From Symsagittifera roscoffensis (Eukaryota; Xenacoelomorpha; Acoela; Convolutidae): DNA of 64,000 nt. The stretch covers positions 496,001-560,000 of the forward strand of contig NC_087071.1 of NCBI RefSeq assembly GCF_963678635.1. Direction: 5' to 3'. The notes under the pieces are model-generated. The model was given only the letters and a program-made list of their open reading frames with translations, was not told the DNA's origin and did no database searches. The position numbers and the translations under genes are program-made. The first letter of the stretch is position 1, and every line of letters begins with the position of its first letter. This document shows positions 1 through 8,336 of this stretch, in pieces.

Positions 1-287
1 CATGGAACGCCAAAGAGAAAAACTGTGTAAATATTTCTAGCCGCAGTGTTTTTTCAAAAACAATTTTCCCAAAAAACCGTTTTTGTTCTTTTTAAAAAGT
101 TTCCACCATAAAAATGCACCCCTTTAATTCTGCTACTGATTTTACTTAACTCTGAACTAATAAGATCAAATTACACGCAGTGACATTGTCGCTTTGGTCA
201 CAGAATTTAGTGGGCGTATTATGGGTAGACAATTAATTTAAGGTCACATTTTTTTATTGTGTGGTATCATTTTGTTCATTCACATTC
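1..287. other. AT-rich flank left of the BEL/Pao insertion
   Basis: Non-coding AT-rich sequence with homopolymer runs. I see no gene. It is the pre-insertion flank that rejoins at 5687 if the retrotransposon is removed. Confidence 0.6.
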
Positions 288-292
288 TTGAG
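288..292. repeat. Target-site duplication, left copy (TTGAG)
   Basis: TTGAG directly abuts the left LTR and is repeated at 5682-5686 directly after the right LTR. Five bases is normal for LTR-element integration. Confidence 0.88.
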
Positions 293-478
293 TGACAATG
301 GCAATACTTTTGGGTGATTAAAATTCCAATTTCAAATCGTAGTTTAGTTGTTTCCTTTTAAATGATTTCTTTTTTTTTGAGTTTTGAGTCTTTCAATTTA
401 CTAATTTGGCGGCATAATCATGTCAAAAATGTGGCAAAATTAGGTTCGGCAAAGAATCAAGTTCAAATGTCGTAGACA
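293..478 (-). repeat. 3' LTR of the BEL/Pao element
   Basis: 186-bp copy of 5496-5681 with the same TG/CA ends. The sequence just inside it (479-500) is not a purine-rich tract on the element strand, so the usual polypurine primer is not obvious. Confidence 0.92.
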
Positions 479-599
479 TAGTCGGGCCCATTTGCAGGTT
501 GCAAATTAGAAAATAGTTCGTTGATTGTCAGCTGATGGTACGTCGTCGTTGATTGTAATGGTCATCTAGTTGTTAGCTGTCGTTGATCATGTTGGTCAT
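479..599 (-). other. 3' untranslated part of the BEL/Pao element with a short direct repeat
   Basis: Lies between the integrase stop and the 3' LTR. The 17-base string TGGTCATCTAGTTGTTA occurs at about 559-575 and 593-609, the second copy overlapping the stop codon. Confidence 0.6.
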
Positions 600-1121
600 C
601 TAGTTGTTACTGTGGTCCAATACTCGCGAGAGTTTGACTGCTGGTCGGTGTAGAATCCCCCTGCTAGTTTTAATTTCGCAGGAGCGAACGATTCCGTCTG
701 CACCTGGGAAAGTACGAAGTACCCGTCCCAGGGGCCAAAGACCTTGAGGCGTTAGGTCTTCCAGTATCCATACAAGGTCTCCTTGCCGAAGATTTTCCAC
801 TTGCTTTGTCCATTTCGTTCGGGTTGTCAAGGTTGGCAAGTAGTCTTTGAGGTATCTGTTCCAGAACTGTTGACTCAAGGCTTGAGCTTGTTTCCAAGTT
901 TTCTTGTCCGTTGTGTGGCGAGGGAGAAACAATCCGGGAGGCAAATTGTTTGTTGGTCGTCCTAGTAGAAGGTTATTGAGTGTAAGGGGCTCGTCGTCGG
1001 TTGGGTCTGATGAGACGTGGGTTAGCGGGCGAGAATTCATCATAGCTTCAACCTCGCACGTGAAGGTTGACAGAGTTTCGTCGTCCTTTCGAGGGGTCGT
1101 TCCTTCTTGGTGAGGCTGTCG
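600..1121 (-). pseudogene. Integrase C-terminal remnant (DUF5641-like) of the BEL/Pao element
   Basis: Open from just after a TAG at 1122-1124 to a TAG at 600-602, in a different frame from the upstream RT. It retains the end of the integrase core (CEVEAMMNSRPLT, a hallmark of BEL/Pao integrases) and the following tail (LTLNNLLLGRP, then a WKQAQALSQQFWNRYLKDYL block, then GDLVWI and WPLGRVL). The zinc-binding domain and catalytic D,D-E core that should precede it are missing, so it cannot encode an active integrase. An ATG at 1041-1043 is present but is an internal Met of the family. Confidence 0.85.
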
Positions 1122-4100
1122 CTATTTTCCAAGTGGTTCTCGTTGACTGTTGTGAGGAATTGTTGAGAGTTTGAGGTCCATTTTGTGAGGTTGAAACCTC
1201 CAAGGCTGAACATCTTTTGAAGGTCGTTCATTAACTGTGTCGCTTCCGTCGGTGTTGAAACGGCTTTGTATAGGTCGTCCATGTATATGTTGCGTTTTGT
1301 GATTTGCTCCAAGGCTGGATATTTGTCGGCATTGTCCTTCGCACATTGTCGAGTGGCGTAGCAGGCAACACATGGTGAGTCGGTAGCTCCGAAGATGTGG
1401 CGGGTGTATTGGACGGTTGCGGGTTGGCCCGTGTTGTCCTTCCACATAAATCGCAAATACGGCTGGTCCTCTGGGCTCACGAAGACCTGCATGAACATTG
1501 CTTCAATGTCGGCAGAAATAGCGATTTGGTCTTCGCGAAATCGCATAACGATTCCAGAAAGGTTTGTGAGGAGGTCTGGTCCAGTTAGTAGGTTGCTGTT
1601 GAGTGATACTCCTTTGTAGATGCTCGATGCATTAAGGACTCGGCGTACCTTGCCAGGTTTATTGATGTTTATCACTGGATGATGAGGAAGGTACCATTTT
1701 CCTGTTGAGTCTTCATGGGAATCATCAACTTTGACTATGAAACCTTTCTGCAAGTCGGTGTCGATGGTCTCCTGATATTTCTGTGCCATCTCGGTGTTTC
1801 TCTTCAGTCGTTGGAGAAGGCTGTCGAGCTGCTTCTTGGCAAGCCATCTATTGTTTGGCAGTTGTTGTCCACGTTTCCAAAGCATTCCAATTTCGTAGTG
1901 TCCATTGGGCAAGCGGGTTGTTGAAGATTCCAAGATGCGGAGAGCTTCCTTGTCGTCTGTTGAGAGGCTGCGTTGGTCAGTTGAAATCCCTTCGGCGTCC
2001 AATTTCATCCATTCAGCTACGTGGCGAAACAGTTTATCGTCTGTCGTGAAGTTGATTGTGTTGATGTCGTTGGGTGTCGCTGCATTGTCTCGTCCACAGA
2101 GAGACCATCCAAGTGGCGTTTTCCATCCAATAGGCACATTTTGTTTTGAATGGATTACTTCTGAAGGTGTCACGAGTTCGGCGAAATCGCATCCAATGAT
2201 GATTCCGATTTCTTTCGAGGGCAGTGTGGCTATCCGAATGTGTTGAAGAGGCTCGTTTCTTTGGCAGATGGAGTTGACGAGTTCAGGGTTGAATTGGGAA
2301 AGGTTCCAATCCATTATGACGTCGATGTCATTTAGTTGAAATGGCTGCTTTTGCTGGTTGTAGGGTCCAATCGCAATCGTCATCTTTGTAGAAGCTGTGT
2401 CTGATGATGTCAGTGCTTGGTTTAGCTGGATGGTGTCGTCTAACTGCAGATCTGGTTTGAGTTGGAGGGCGATTGATGATTTAAGCAATGTCAGTTTGCT
2501 TCCACAATCAAGCATTGCATAGGCATGAACTCTATGTTTGCCATGAGAGATCGTTATTGGCAGGGTCGGAATGTGGCGAGTCGATTTCCTTCTGCTTATG
2601 CTGGTGCTGCAGTTGGTGGTGTCTTCATGTTGTCTGGAGTTCCGGTTGGCTGTCTCCCTTTGTGTCGTCGAGTTGTAGGTGCTGCTGTTGTGCAGAAGTG
2701 TGTGGTGTTTCTTACTGCATCCGTCCGTCCGGCAGGTTTGCGTTGATTGACAGTCGGCGAACTTGTGGGGGCTGAGGCAGTTGAAACATAGTTGTAGGTC
2801 CCTGGCATGCTGTAATCTGTCCTTTGGGTTCATTGCGATGAAGTGTTGGCATTTTCCAAGGTACTGGCAATTGCGTTTCTCCGGGCAAAAATCTCGTCGT
2901 TGATCCTTTTGTCCAGATTTATGTTGCTGCTGGCTGCGTTGCTGGTTCTGGTTGTTCTGATTGGCGCGGTGATCCGATGGTCCATGTTGGTGGGTGTGAC
3001 CGTTGGATGATGATCCTTGAGTGTTGCTGCTGTTGTAGTTGTTGCTGCTGCTGCTGTTTCTGGTGTTGTTGTTGTTGCTGTTGCTCGGCAAATCGCTGCA
3101 TGCTTCGGCGTAGATGTTGAACCAATTGGTGAGGTCGATGAGTGATGGTTGTCTGATGTTGCATTGCAGATTGTATCTATTCCATTCTAGTCGGCAAGGG
3201 GTAGGCAGTTTTGACAAAACTGTTTGGACATTTGTCGTAGAGTGTAGATCGTGCTGGAATCCAAGTGTCGTGAATGTATCGACCATTGTCTGTAGGAAGT
3301 TGGCGAGGTCCTTGTAGCTTCTGGTATGTCGTATTTTGGGGCCGCTGATGGCGTCGAGTCGTCGAAGGAAGGATGTAACTATCTTCGTCGGGTTACCAAA
3401 GTCGTTTTCCAGTCGCTGAAGGGCTGCGTCATACATTGCTCCATTGCATCCATATCCTCGGATGAGAGATTTGGCATCTCCGGATACAAGTTTCTGCAGA
3501 TGTGTCATCTTTTCCGAGTTTGTCATGTCGGTGCTGTTGATGGTTGCGTTGAACAGTCCTATCCAATCTAACCATTGTTCAGGTTCTCCGTCGAATATGA
3601 ATGGTTTGACAATGGGCACTGATTTCCTGAATGTCTTCGAGATCGTTTGATGATGGTTGTGGTCTGTCGGTGCTGTTCCAAGGTTGGTAGGAATCGGGAA
3701 ATAAGTCGGCTGGTTCTGATGTGCTGCATGTTGATGTGCTGCATGTTGATGGACTGCATGTTGATGAGGGGGAGGTCGGTTGATATTTTGGTGAGTTGTT
3801 CCTGTTGGTCCCCTGCAGCCTGCATGAAAGAAGGCTGTTGTTGATGATGTCGGCATGTTCGTAGGGTTGTATGCTGTCGTGGTTCCCAGAAATCCTTCCT
3901 GGTACGATCGTATGGCAGGTTGTGTACATTGGTGAGTCAGGGTCGGCTGGCTGGAGGTCCAATTTCCTGTTCGTTGATCTCCTTGGTTTGTTGGCAGTAG
4001 TGCTGGTTGTGCTGGTATCGGTACTCCGTTGATATTTGTGATACCCTTAGCTGTCGTCTGGTGTCCACTGAACACGTTGGTGGGGGGATGATTGGTTGAA

Positions 4101-4861
4101 TTCTGATTTCCAATCGTCAAGATGGGTCTAAAGGCGCTATTCGGATTATGTGTCCTCTGTTGCTGACTTGGAGGCTGGTATAGTCCATGTGGGGGGCTAG
4201 CTGTCTGGGGAGCAAGATTTAGGTGTGTGATTTGCTGTCCAATCATTTGACTCTGAGCTGGTTTTGAAGTTGCTGTCGGAAGAAATATTGGCGCTGAAAC
4301 ATTTCTTTGTTGGGTTGCTGGTGCGTTCATCTGCTGATTGAAAACTTGGATTTGAGTTCCAGGGTTGGAGTGCTGTGACGTTTCATGAAGTTGAGCTTCT
4401 GAGTTCGGTCTTTGTCCCACTGTTGCTGTCAATTGCTGATTGTCGATTTGGAGTTGAGTTCCATTGTTCAATTCTATAGTCGTTCCTTGAAGTTGAGCTT
4501 CTGGGTGGTTCGGCTGAAGGTTTGAACTTTGAGACAAGTCGGCGTTCGGCTGCTGCAATGAGAGGTTTGACTGAGGATGGAGGTGAGTTCCATGCGCAGT
4601 TTGAGTTCCAAGAGTTTCTGTTTTTTGTTGATGAATGCGATGATCCAAGGTATTGGCGTCACTGTTAGATCCGGGGCGAAGTAGGAGTCCTGAATTGTCC
4701 TGGGCGGAATTTGATCTGTGGTTTGAAGTAGCGTTTAAGCTTGCTGGCAATCCTGAAAATTGTGGCAAATCGTCCGGGGTGTCCTGGTCCATGGTGACGT
4801 TTTGTGTAGTGGTACTACGGGTTAAACTTTCCGTTTGGCGTCGAAGGGGAAGATTTTTCAA
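1040..4861 (-). CDS. Gag-Pro-RT polyprotein of the BEL/Pao element, lacking RNase H and integrase core
   Basis: Open frame of 1273 codons. The nominal first codon is TTG; the frame continues open up to the TGA at 4955, and the first internal ATG is at 4792. Residues ~25-410 are low-complexity Q/N/T/H/P-rich. Residues ~415-590 resemble the BEL/Pao Gag region (DUF1759-like, with FDGEPEQWLDW and a KLVSGDAKSLI block). Residues 597-650 are N/S/Q runs. Residues 692-704 form a zinc knuckle (C-X2-C-X3-H-X4-C), followed by a Cys/His group at 710-724. Residues ~765-920 are a DUF1758-type aspartic protease in which the active-site triad reads D785-C-G instead of the usual D-S/T-G. Residues ~1040-1240 are RT, with SADIEAMF (catalytic Asp 1118) and YMDD at 1193-1196. 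Family similarity stops near residue 1247. The remaining codons are integrase DNA read in the wrong frame, which marks the deletion junction at about 1105-1135. Confidence 0.85.
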   Translation of the reverse strand: MKNLPLRRQTESLTRSTTTQNVTMDQDTPDDLPQFSGLPASLNATSNHRSNSAQDNSGLLLRPGSNSDANTLDHRIHQQKTETLGTQTAHGTHLHPQSNLSLQQPNADLSQSSNLQPNHPEAQLQGTTIELNNGTQLQIDNQQLTATVGQRPNSEAQLHETSQHSNPGTQIQVFNQQMNAPATQQRNVSAPIFLPTATSKPAQSQMIGQQITHLNLAPQTASPPHGLYQPPSQQQRTHNPNSAFRPILTIGNQNSTNHPPTNVFSGHQTTAKGITNINGVPIPAQPALLPTNQGDQRTGNWTSSQPTLTHQCTQPAIRSYQEGFLGTTTAYNPTNMPTSSTTAFFHAGCRGPTGTTHQNINRPPPHQHAVHQHAAHQHAAHQNQPTYFPIPTNLGTAPTDHNHHQTISKTFRKSVPIVKPFIFDGEPEQWLDWIGLFNATINSTDMTNSEKMTHLQKLVSGDAKSLIRGYGCNGAMYDAALQRLENDFGNPTKIVTSFLRRLDAISGPKIRHTRSYKDLANFLQTMVDTFTTLGFQHDLHSTTNVQTVLSKLPTPCRLEWNRYNLQCNIRQPSLIDLTNWFNIYAEACSDLPSNSNNNNTRNSSSSNNYNSSNTQGSSSNGHTHQHGPSDHRANQNNQNQQRSQQQHKSGQKDQRRDFCPEKRNCQYLGKCQHFIAMNPKDRLQHARDLQLCFNCLSPHKFADCQSTQTCRTDGCSKKHHTLLHNSSTYNSTTQRETANRNSRQHEDTTNCSTSISRRKSTRHIPTLPITISHGKHRVHAYAMLDCGSKLTLLKSSIALQLKPDLQLDDTIQLNQALTSSDTASTKMTIAIGPYNQQKQPFQLNDIDVIMDWNLSQFNPELVNSICQRNEPLQHIRIATLPSKEIGIIIGCDFAELVTPSEVIHSKQNVPIGWKTPLGWSLCGRDNAATPNDINTINFTTDDKLFRHVAEWMKLDAEGISTDQRSLSTDDKEALRILESSTTRLPNGHYEIGMLWKRGQQLPNNRWLAKKQLDSLLQRLKRNTEMAQKYQETIDTDLQKGFIVKVDDSHEDSTGKWYLPHHPVININKPGKVRRVLNASSIYKGVSLNSNLLTGPDLLTNLSGIVMRFREDQIAISADIEAMFMQVFVSPEDQPYLRFMWKDNTGQPATVQYTRHIFGATDSPCVACYATRQCAKDNADKYPALEQITKRNIYMDDLYKAVSTPTEATQLMNDLQKMFSLGGFNLTKWTSNSQQFLTTVNENHLENSDSLTKKERPLERTTKLCQPSRARLKL

Positions 4862-4954
4862 GGCTTGTCGTATTATTGAAGGCGTCGAGACGTTGCTGGC
4901 TACTCGTGATGAGTTTAAAGAAGACGTGACAGTGTTGTTGAGGGTACGCTCGTA

Positions 4955-5218
4955 TCATTTTGATCGTAGTTGGATCGTTCGGTACAAAACTTTCAAAGTT
5001 TTCAATCGTTCAATGATTGAGTCTTGCTGGTCCGTTCCGGTGCGCATTATCTTGACTGCTTCGTTATTGGCATCGTCGAGCAAGCTCTTCAATTCCGTTA
5101 AGAAATCGTTTATGATCTGTACTTCGTCGGAATCGCTTATGGCTTGGTTAATTGCTTTTGCTAAAATTTCTACGTATGTTTCTATGACTTTAAAAACAGC
5201 ATCATAGGTTGAATTCAT
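4955..5218 (-). CDS. Gag N-terminal segment of the BEL/Pao element
   Basis: An 87-residue helical segment starting at ATG (MNSTYDAVFKVIE) and ending at a TGA at 4955-4957. It is the first ATG after the leader 5219-5495. The sequence is rich in heptad-like I/L spacing, in keeping with the coiled N-terminal part of BEL/Pao Gag. The frame is the same as that of the long gag-pol frame, and the codons between the TGA and 4861 are open. A single TGA therefore separates this segment from the rest of Gag. It may be a disabling mutation, a sequencing error or a leaky stop; the sequence alone cannot tell. Confidence 0.7.
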   Translation of the reverse strand: MNSTYDAVFKVIETYVEILAKAINQAISDSDEVQIINDFLTELKSLLDDANNEAVKIMRTGTDQQDSIIERLKTLKVLYRTIQLRSK

Positions 5219-5481
5219 TTTTGATTGACTTTGTCTCCTTATCTTAATTCACGTTTTGACGTGTTAGGCAAAAGTGTAAAATGGCCAATATGTAATTCCT
5301 TTGATTACATGGAACCTCGCAATTGTATTGTAACAGAAAAAAATGATTTTGAGTTTTTTTTTTTTTGGAACTTACAATCCAAAAAATAAAAAATAAACAA
5401 TATGACTGGTTAGTATAAGGATGGGTTCGTTGATTTTTCCAACAAAAAAAAACCTTGGTTTCGGTTTCTTTGTTTTAAAAA
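5219..5481 (-). other. Untranslated leader of the BEL/Pao element
   Basis: Non-coding stretch between the primer-binding site and the Gag ATG. Contains A/T homopolymers on both strands. No splice site or ORF stands out. Confidence 0.6.
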
Positions 5482-5495
5482 CTATTGGGCGCCAA
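5482..5495 (-). promoter_or_regulatory. Probable tRNA primer-binding site
   Basis: One base inside the 5' LTR the element strand reads TGGCGCCCAATAG. TGG matches the CCA end of a tRNA, and TGGCGCCC is the start used by many elements primed by lysine-type tRNAs. Only about 12 bases look tRNA-like, so the tRNA identity is uncertain. Confidence 0.65.
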
Positions 5496-5681
5496 TGACA
5501 ATGGCAATACTTTTGGGTGATTAAGATTCCAATTTCAAATCGTAGTTTAGTTGTTTCCTTTTAAATGATTTCTTTTTTTTTGAGTTTTGAGTCTTTCAAT
5601 TTACTAATTTGGCGGCATAATCATGTCAAAAATGTGGCAAAATTAGGTTCGGCAAAGAATCAAGTTCAAATGTCGTAGACA
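5496..5681 (-). repeat. 5' LTR of the BEL/Pao element
   Basis: 186-bp direct repeat that reads TGTCTACGAC at its 5' end on the minus strand and ends GCCATTGTCA. It matches 293-478 except for one substitution, including an identical run of nine T. Because it is upstream of the coding region on the minus strand it would carry the promoter. I see no clear TATA box. Confidence 0.92.
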
Positions 5682-5686
5682 TTGAG
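5682..5686. repeat. Target-site duplication, right copy (TTGAG)
   Basis: Identical to 288-292. Together they define the ends of the insertion exactly. Confidence 0.88.
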
Positions 5687-6032
5687 TGTACAAATTCACT
5701 TCTGTTTCCACACTTCATTTCAGTTCGGTTGTTTCTCTTTCGCTACCCTTTTTTAATGCCCTGTTAAGTGCACTTATTTTGCATCTGTGAAGTGGCAATG
5801 GACTCATAAACAGTATTTGATCTGCTTTCTCTCCTAATCCCCCTCTCTTTCATTCCCTATCTTCCCCCTCCTCTGATCTTTAATCCCTTCGGTCAATTAG
5901 AGCCACACAAGTCCCAATTGTGTCTCATGTCTGTCGATCACTCAGATCTCCCGCCCGCCCTTTCATCACACTTGTTTCTACTTACCATCAAAAAGGTCAA
6001 CACCAACTTAAGCGCAGGGCGACAATTGACAA
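5687..6032. other. Non-coding, pyrimidine-rich intergenic sequence
   Basis: Resumes the host flank after the insertion. Contains CT-rich stretches around 5820-5880. I see no gene. Confidence 0.5.
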
Positions 6033-6381
6033 CAGGGACGGATTGGGGGGGGGGGGGGGGGTGGGAGTGGACGCTTCCTTTTCACGGATTCGACTCCCTG
6101 CCGCCCCAAAGGGTCCCCCTTTGCACTTTTTTGAAAAATCCATTTTTGGTGCCGGACCCTAAAAATTTTCTAAAGGCGCATTCGGCGCCAATATATACTA
6201 ATTGTGAGAGGGGAACGCGCGCCGAAAAAACGCAGTTTTCAAAAAGTGAACGAAAACGCTTTTTTTTGGCCTGTTTTTTTTCAAAATTTTGCCTGCGGTG
6301 AGTTTTAATTGCTTTGGGAGAGCTCGAAAAATCAAATTGGTCGACGTAAAGAAAAAGCCCCCCCCCCTAGACCTGCCCCTG
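6033..6381. mobile_element. Small dispersed repeat, family C, copy 1
   Basis: Starts CAGGGACGGATTGGGG and ends CCCCTAGACCTGCCCCTG, imperfect inverted ends of about 20 bases. The interior (CCGCCCCAAAGGGTCCCC, then GGCGCCAATAT) recurs at 21465-21736, 54687-~54950 and ~60510-60884. Open frames across it are accidental. A run of 17 G at 6045-6061 lies inside the left end. No target duplication is clear. Confidence 0.6.
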
Positions 6382-8336
6382 ATTGAGAACAAGCGAAAAC
6401 TAGTTACAAGGAGTTATCATGAGTAAGAATTGAACCTGAATCGAGAACATTTCTGACCAGTTTTTCCCGACACTGAGAAGTTTTTTGGTATTTCTTATTG
6501 GTGTCCAAAATATTCGGATTAATAGACGTTCATACCACCTCTGAAGATTTATAATTTCCAATCACTCAAAACCCACAAACCCTGTAGATCCGAATACAAA
6601 ACAAAGGCTGACACAAAACAAGGAGAAGGACCAATGAGTTACAATTATACCCTGAGATTCAATTATGACAAGAATGAAAACAAAACTGTTCATTTCGGAG
6701 ACAACTTCATTCTTTCTGCTCAGTTCACTTGTTCACTCTTGTGACTTTAACAAATTGAACTGATCTACACTTGAAGTGACTTCCTCCAAAACACCATCCA
6801 GATTGATCCTTGTGAAGGATCCAAACATCTGTTTCTGTTTCTGTTTCGGAACAAAACCCTGATTCTGATCTCAAATCAAATCAGATCAAATCAAGTCAGA
6901 TGAGACACAGTTGCAAATGCAGATCCAGTCAAAAGTAGAGAAATTAAAGGCAGCTAGCCTCAACTCATGTGTTATCGTTTGTGTCAGGTGCTATATATAC
7001 TTTTTGTTATGCGCATGTTTGCCCTGCAATGAATCGTTGGGTTGTTGTGGCTTCCATTGACTTTTACTGCTGGAGGTTTGGGTGGGGGATTAGTGTATCT
7101 ATAATGGGAACTGTTTGGGTCCCTTTGATATCTAATCCCCCCTAATGCCCCGAGATCTCCTCTTGATCTGCTGCTGCGGATGGCCCTTTGACTTTCCTCT
7201 TCTCACCTGTCTGTCTCAAATCAGCTGCTCCACTTCAACTGTCTTCAGCTGCAACCCATTACTCCTACATGCACCAGTCTTGTTTCGAGGGGGGGGGGGC
7301 TCTATATGTCACTGTTCTCCTATTCTATCCTTACTACAATCCTACTAATTAGACAGTATAGTCTTCAATGCACCCCTGCTCTGCTTATAAATGTTCAGGT
7401 GGTCCATTACCCCTCAGACCCTCCTTCAGCTCAGTTGTCTTGTTTTCTTTCTCCTGTATTCTCTCAGACTACTCTCTCTAGGCATGTTTAATCTCAAACA
7501 CAAACAGAGATCAATCCATTCTGTCCTTCTTAATCCCTCTTTCCTGGTCACTATCTTCCACACTTTTGCTCCATTCAATAATCCACCAACTCAATTCTCA
7601 CATTCAGAAAGTTTCACCAAAACAAATATAAACAGCCATGGCAGCCATAGTTTCTAATTATTCCAACAGAGGCCAAAAACAGTCCACAGGTCGTAGTAAG
7701 ACATATTTATGGCCTATGGCTTTAGGGGCCATGATTAAGTCTATTTTCATATCCGCCGTTTATGATAGCCAAAAGTGCAATATCTTCAACATTCCATGTT
7801 TCTTCGAATTAAATCTAAATCTAAATAGAATTTAAATACACGACGACTCGTTAAATAGGAGGGATTCAACCTAATCTAAGTAATTATTCTCCATGTTGCA
7901 CGTTTCTAACAGGGCAGCGAACATCGCTTTTTTCGCAAGCTTCGAAATTTGAGTTGAGCTTAACTTTAACAGAGAAAAATTCAAAACTTGAGGACGATTT
8001 TATTTATTCGCATCACAAAACACTTAACATGGCTGAAAAACATGTCACGAATATCCAAAAAAAAATCCTAAAAATGCTTGGCAGAAAAACTCATTTTCAG
8101 CTGGGCAACAAGAATTCACTCCTTTTTTGTTTTCTTCATAATCAACTGTTTTTTTTTCTAGAAAATGCTCAGTTCTGAGCAAAAACCAGATTTCAACAAC
8201 AAATTTAAAAACTGCAGGAAAACTGTTTTACTGAAAAATTGCCATACTAATTATATTTTTGACTAGCGTATGACATAGTACATGATAACCCAAAACTTTT
8301 GATATAAATTTATTATTTTACAATTCGAGATTGAAA
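6382..8336. other. Intergenic DNA without a supported gene
   Basis: AT-rich with CT-rich tracts between about 7160 and 7560 and a G run near 7290. Short open frames (7145-7835) lack coding character or splice context. It runs directly into the 113-bp satellite. Confidence 0.5.

Larger units (their letters stand above)
293..5681 (-). mobile_element. BEL/Pao LTR retrotransposon, internally deleted
   Basis: A complete LTR-bounded insertion on the minus strand. Two 186-bp LTRs (5496-5681 is the 5' LTR, 293-478 the 3' LTR) begin TG and end CA. They differ at one site that I can see (aaattcc at left, agattcc at right), so the insertion is young. A 5-bp target duplication TTGAG flanks it at 288-292 and 5682-5686. 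The internal region holds, in order, a Gag N-terminus, a Gln-rich Gag, CCHC-like zinc knuckles, an aspartic protease, an RT with YMDD, and the C-terminal tail of integrase. RNase H and the integrase zinc-binding and catalytic core are absent, so the copy is non-autonomous. The domain order, the DUF1758-like protease and the DUF5641-like tail place it in BEL/Pao and not Ty3/gypsy. Confidence 0.93.

Noticed and set aside
600-2808. Plus-strand and alternative-frame ORFs within the BEL/Pao element
   Set aside because: Shadows of the minus-strand gag-pol frame.
5918-6301. 127-codon + frame
   Set aside because: Runs across a dispersed family C repeat and a 17-G tract; no start context or domain.
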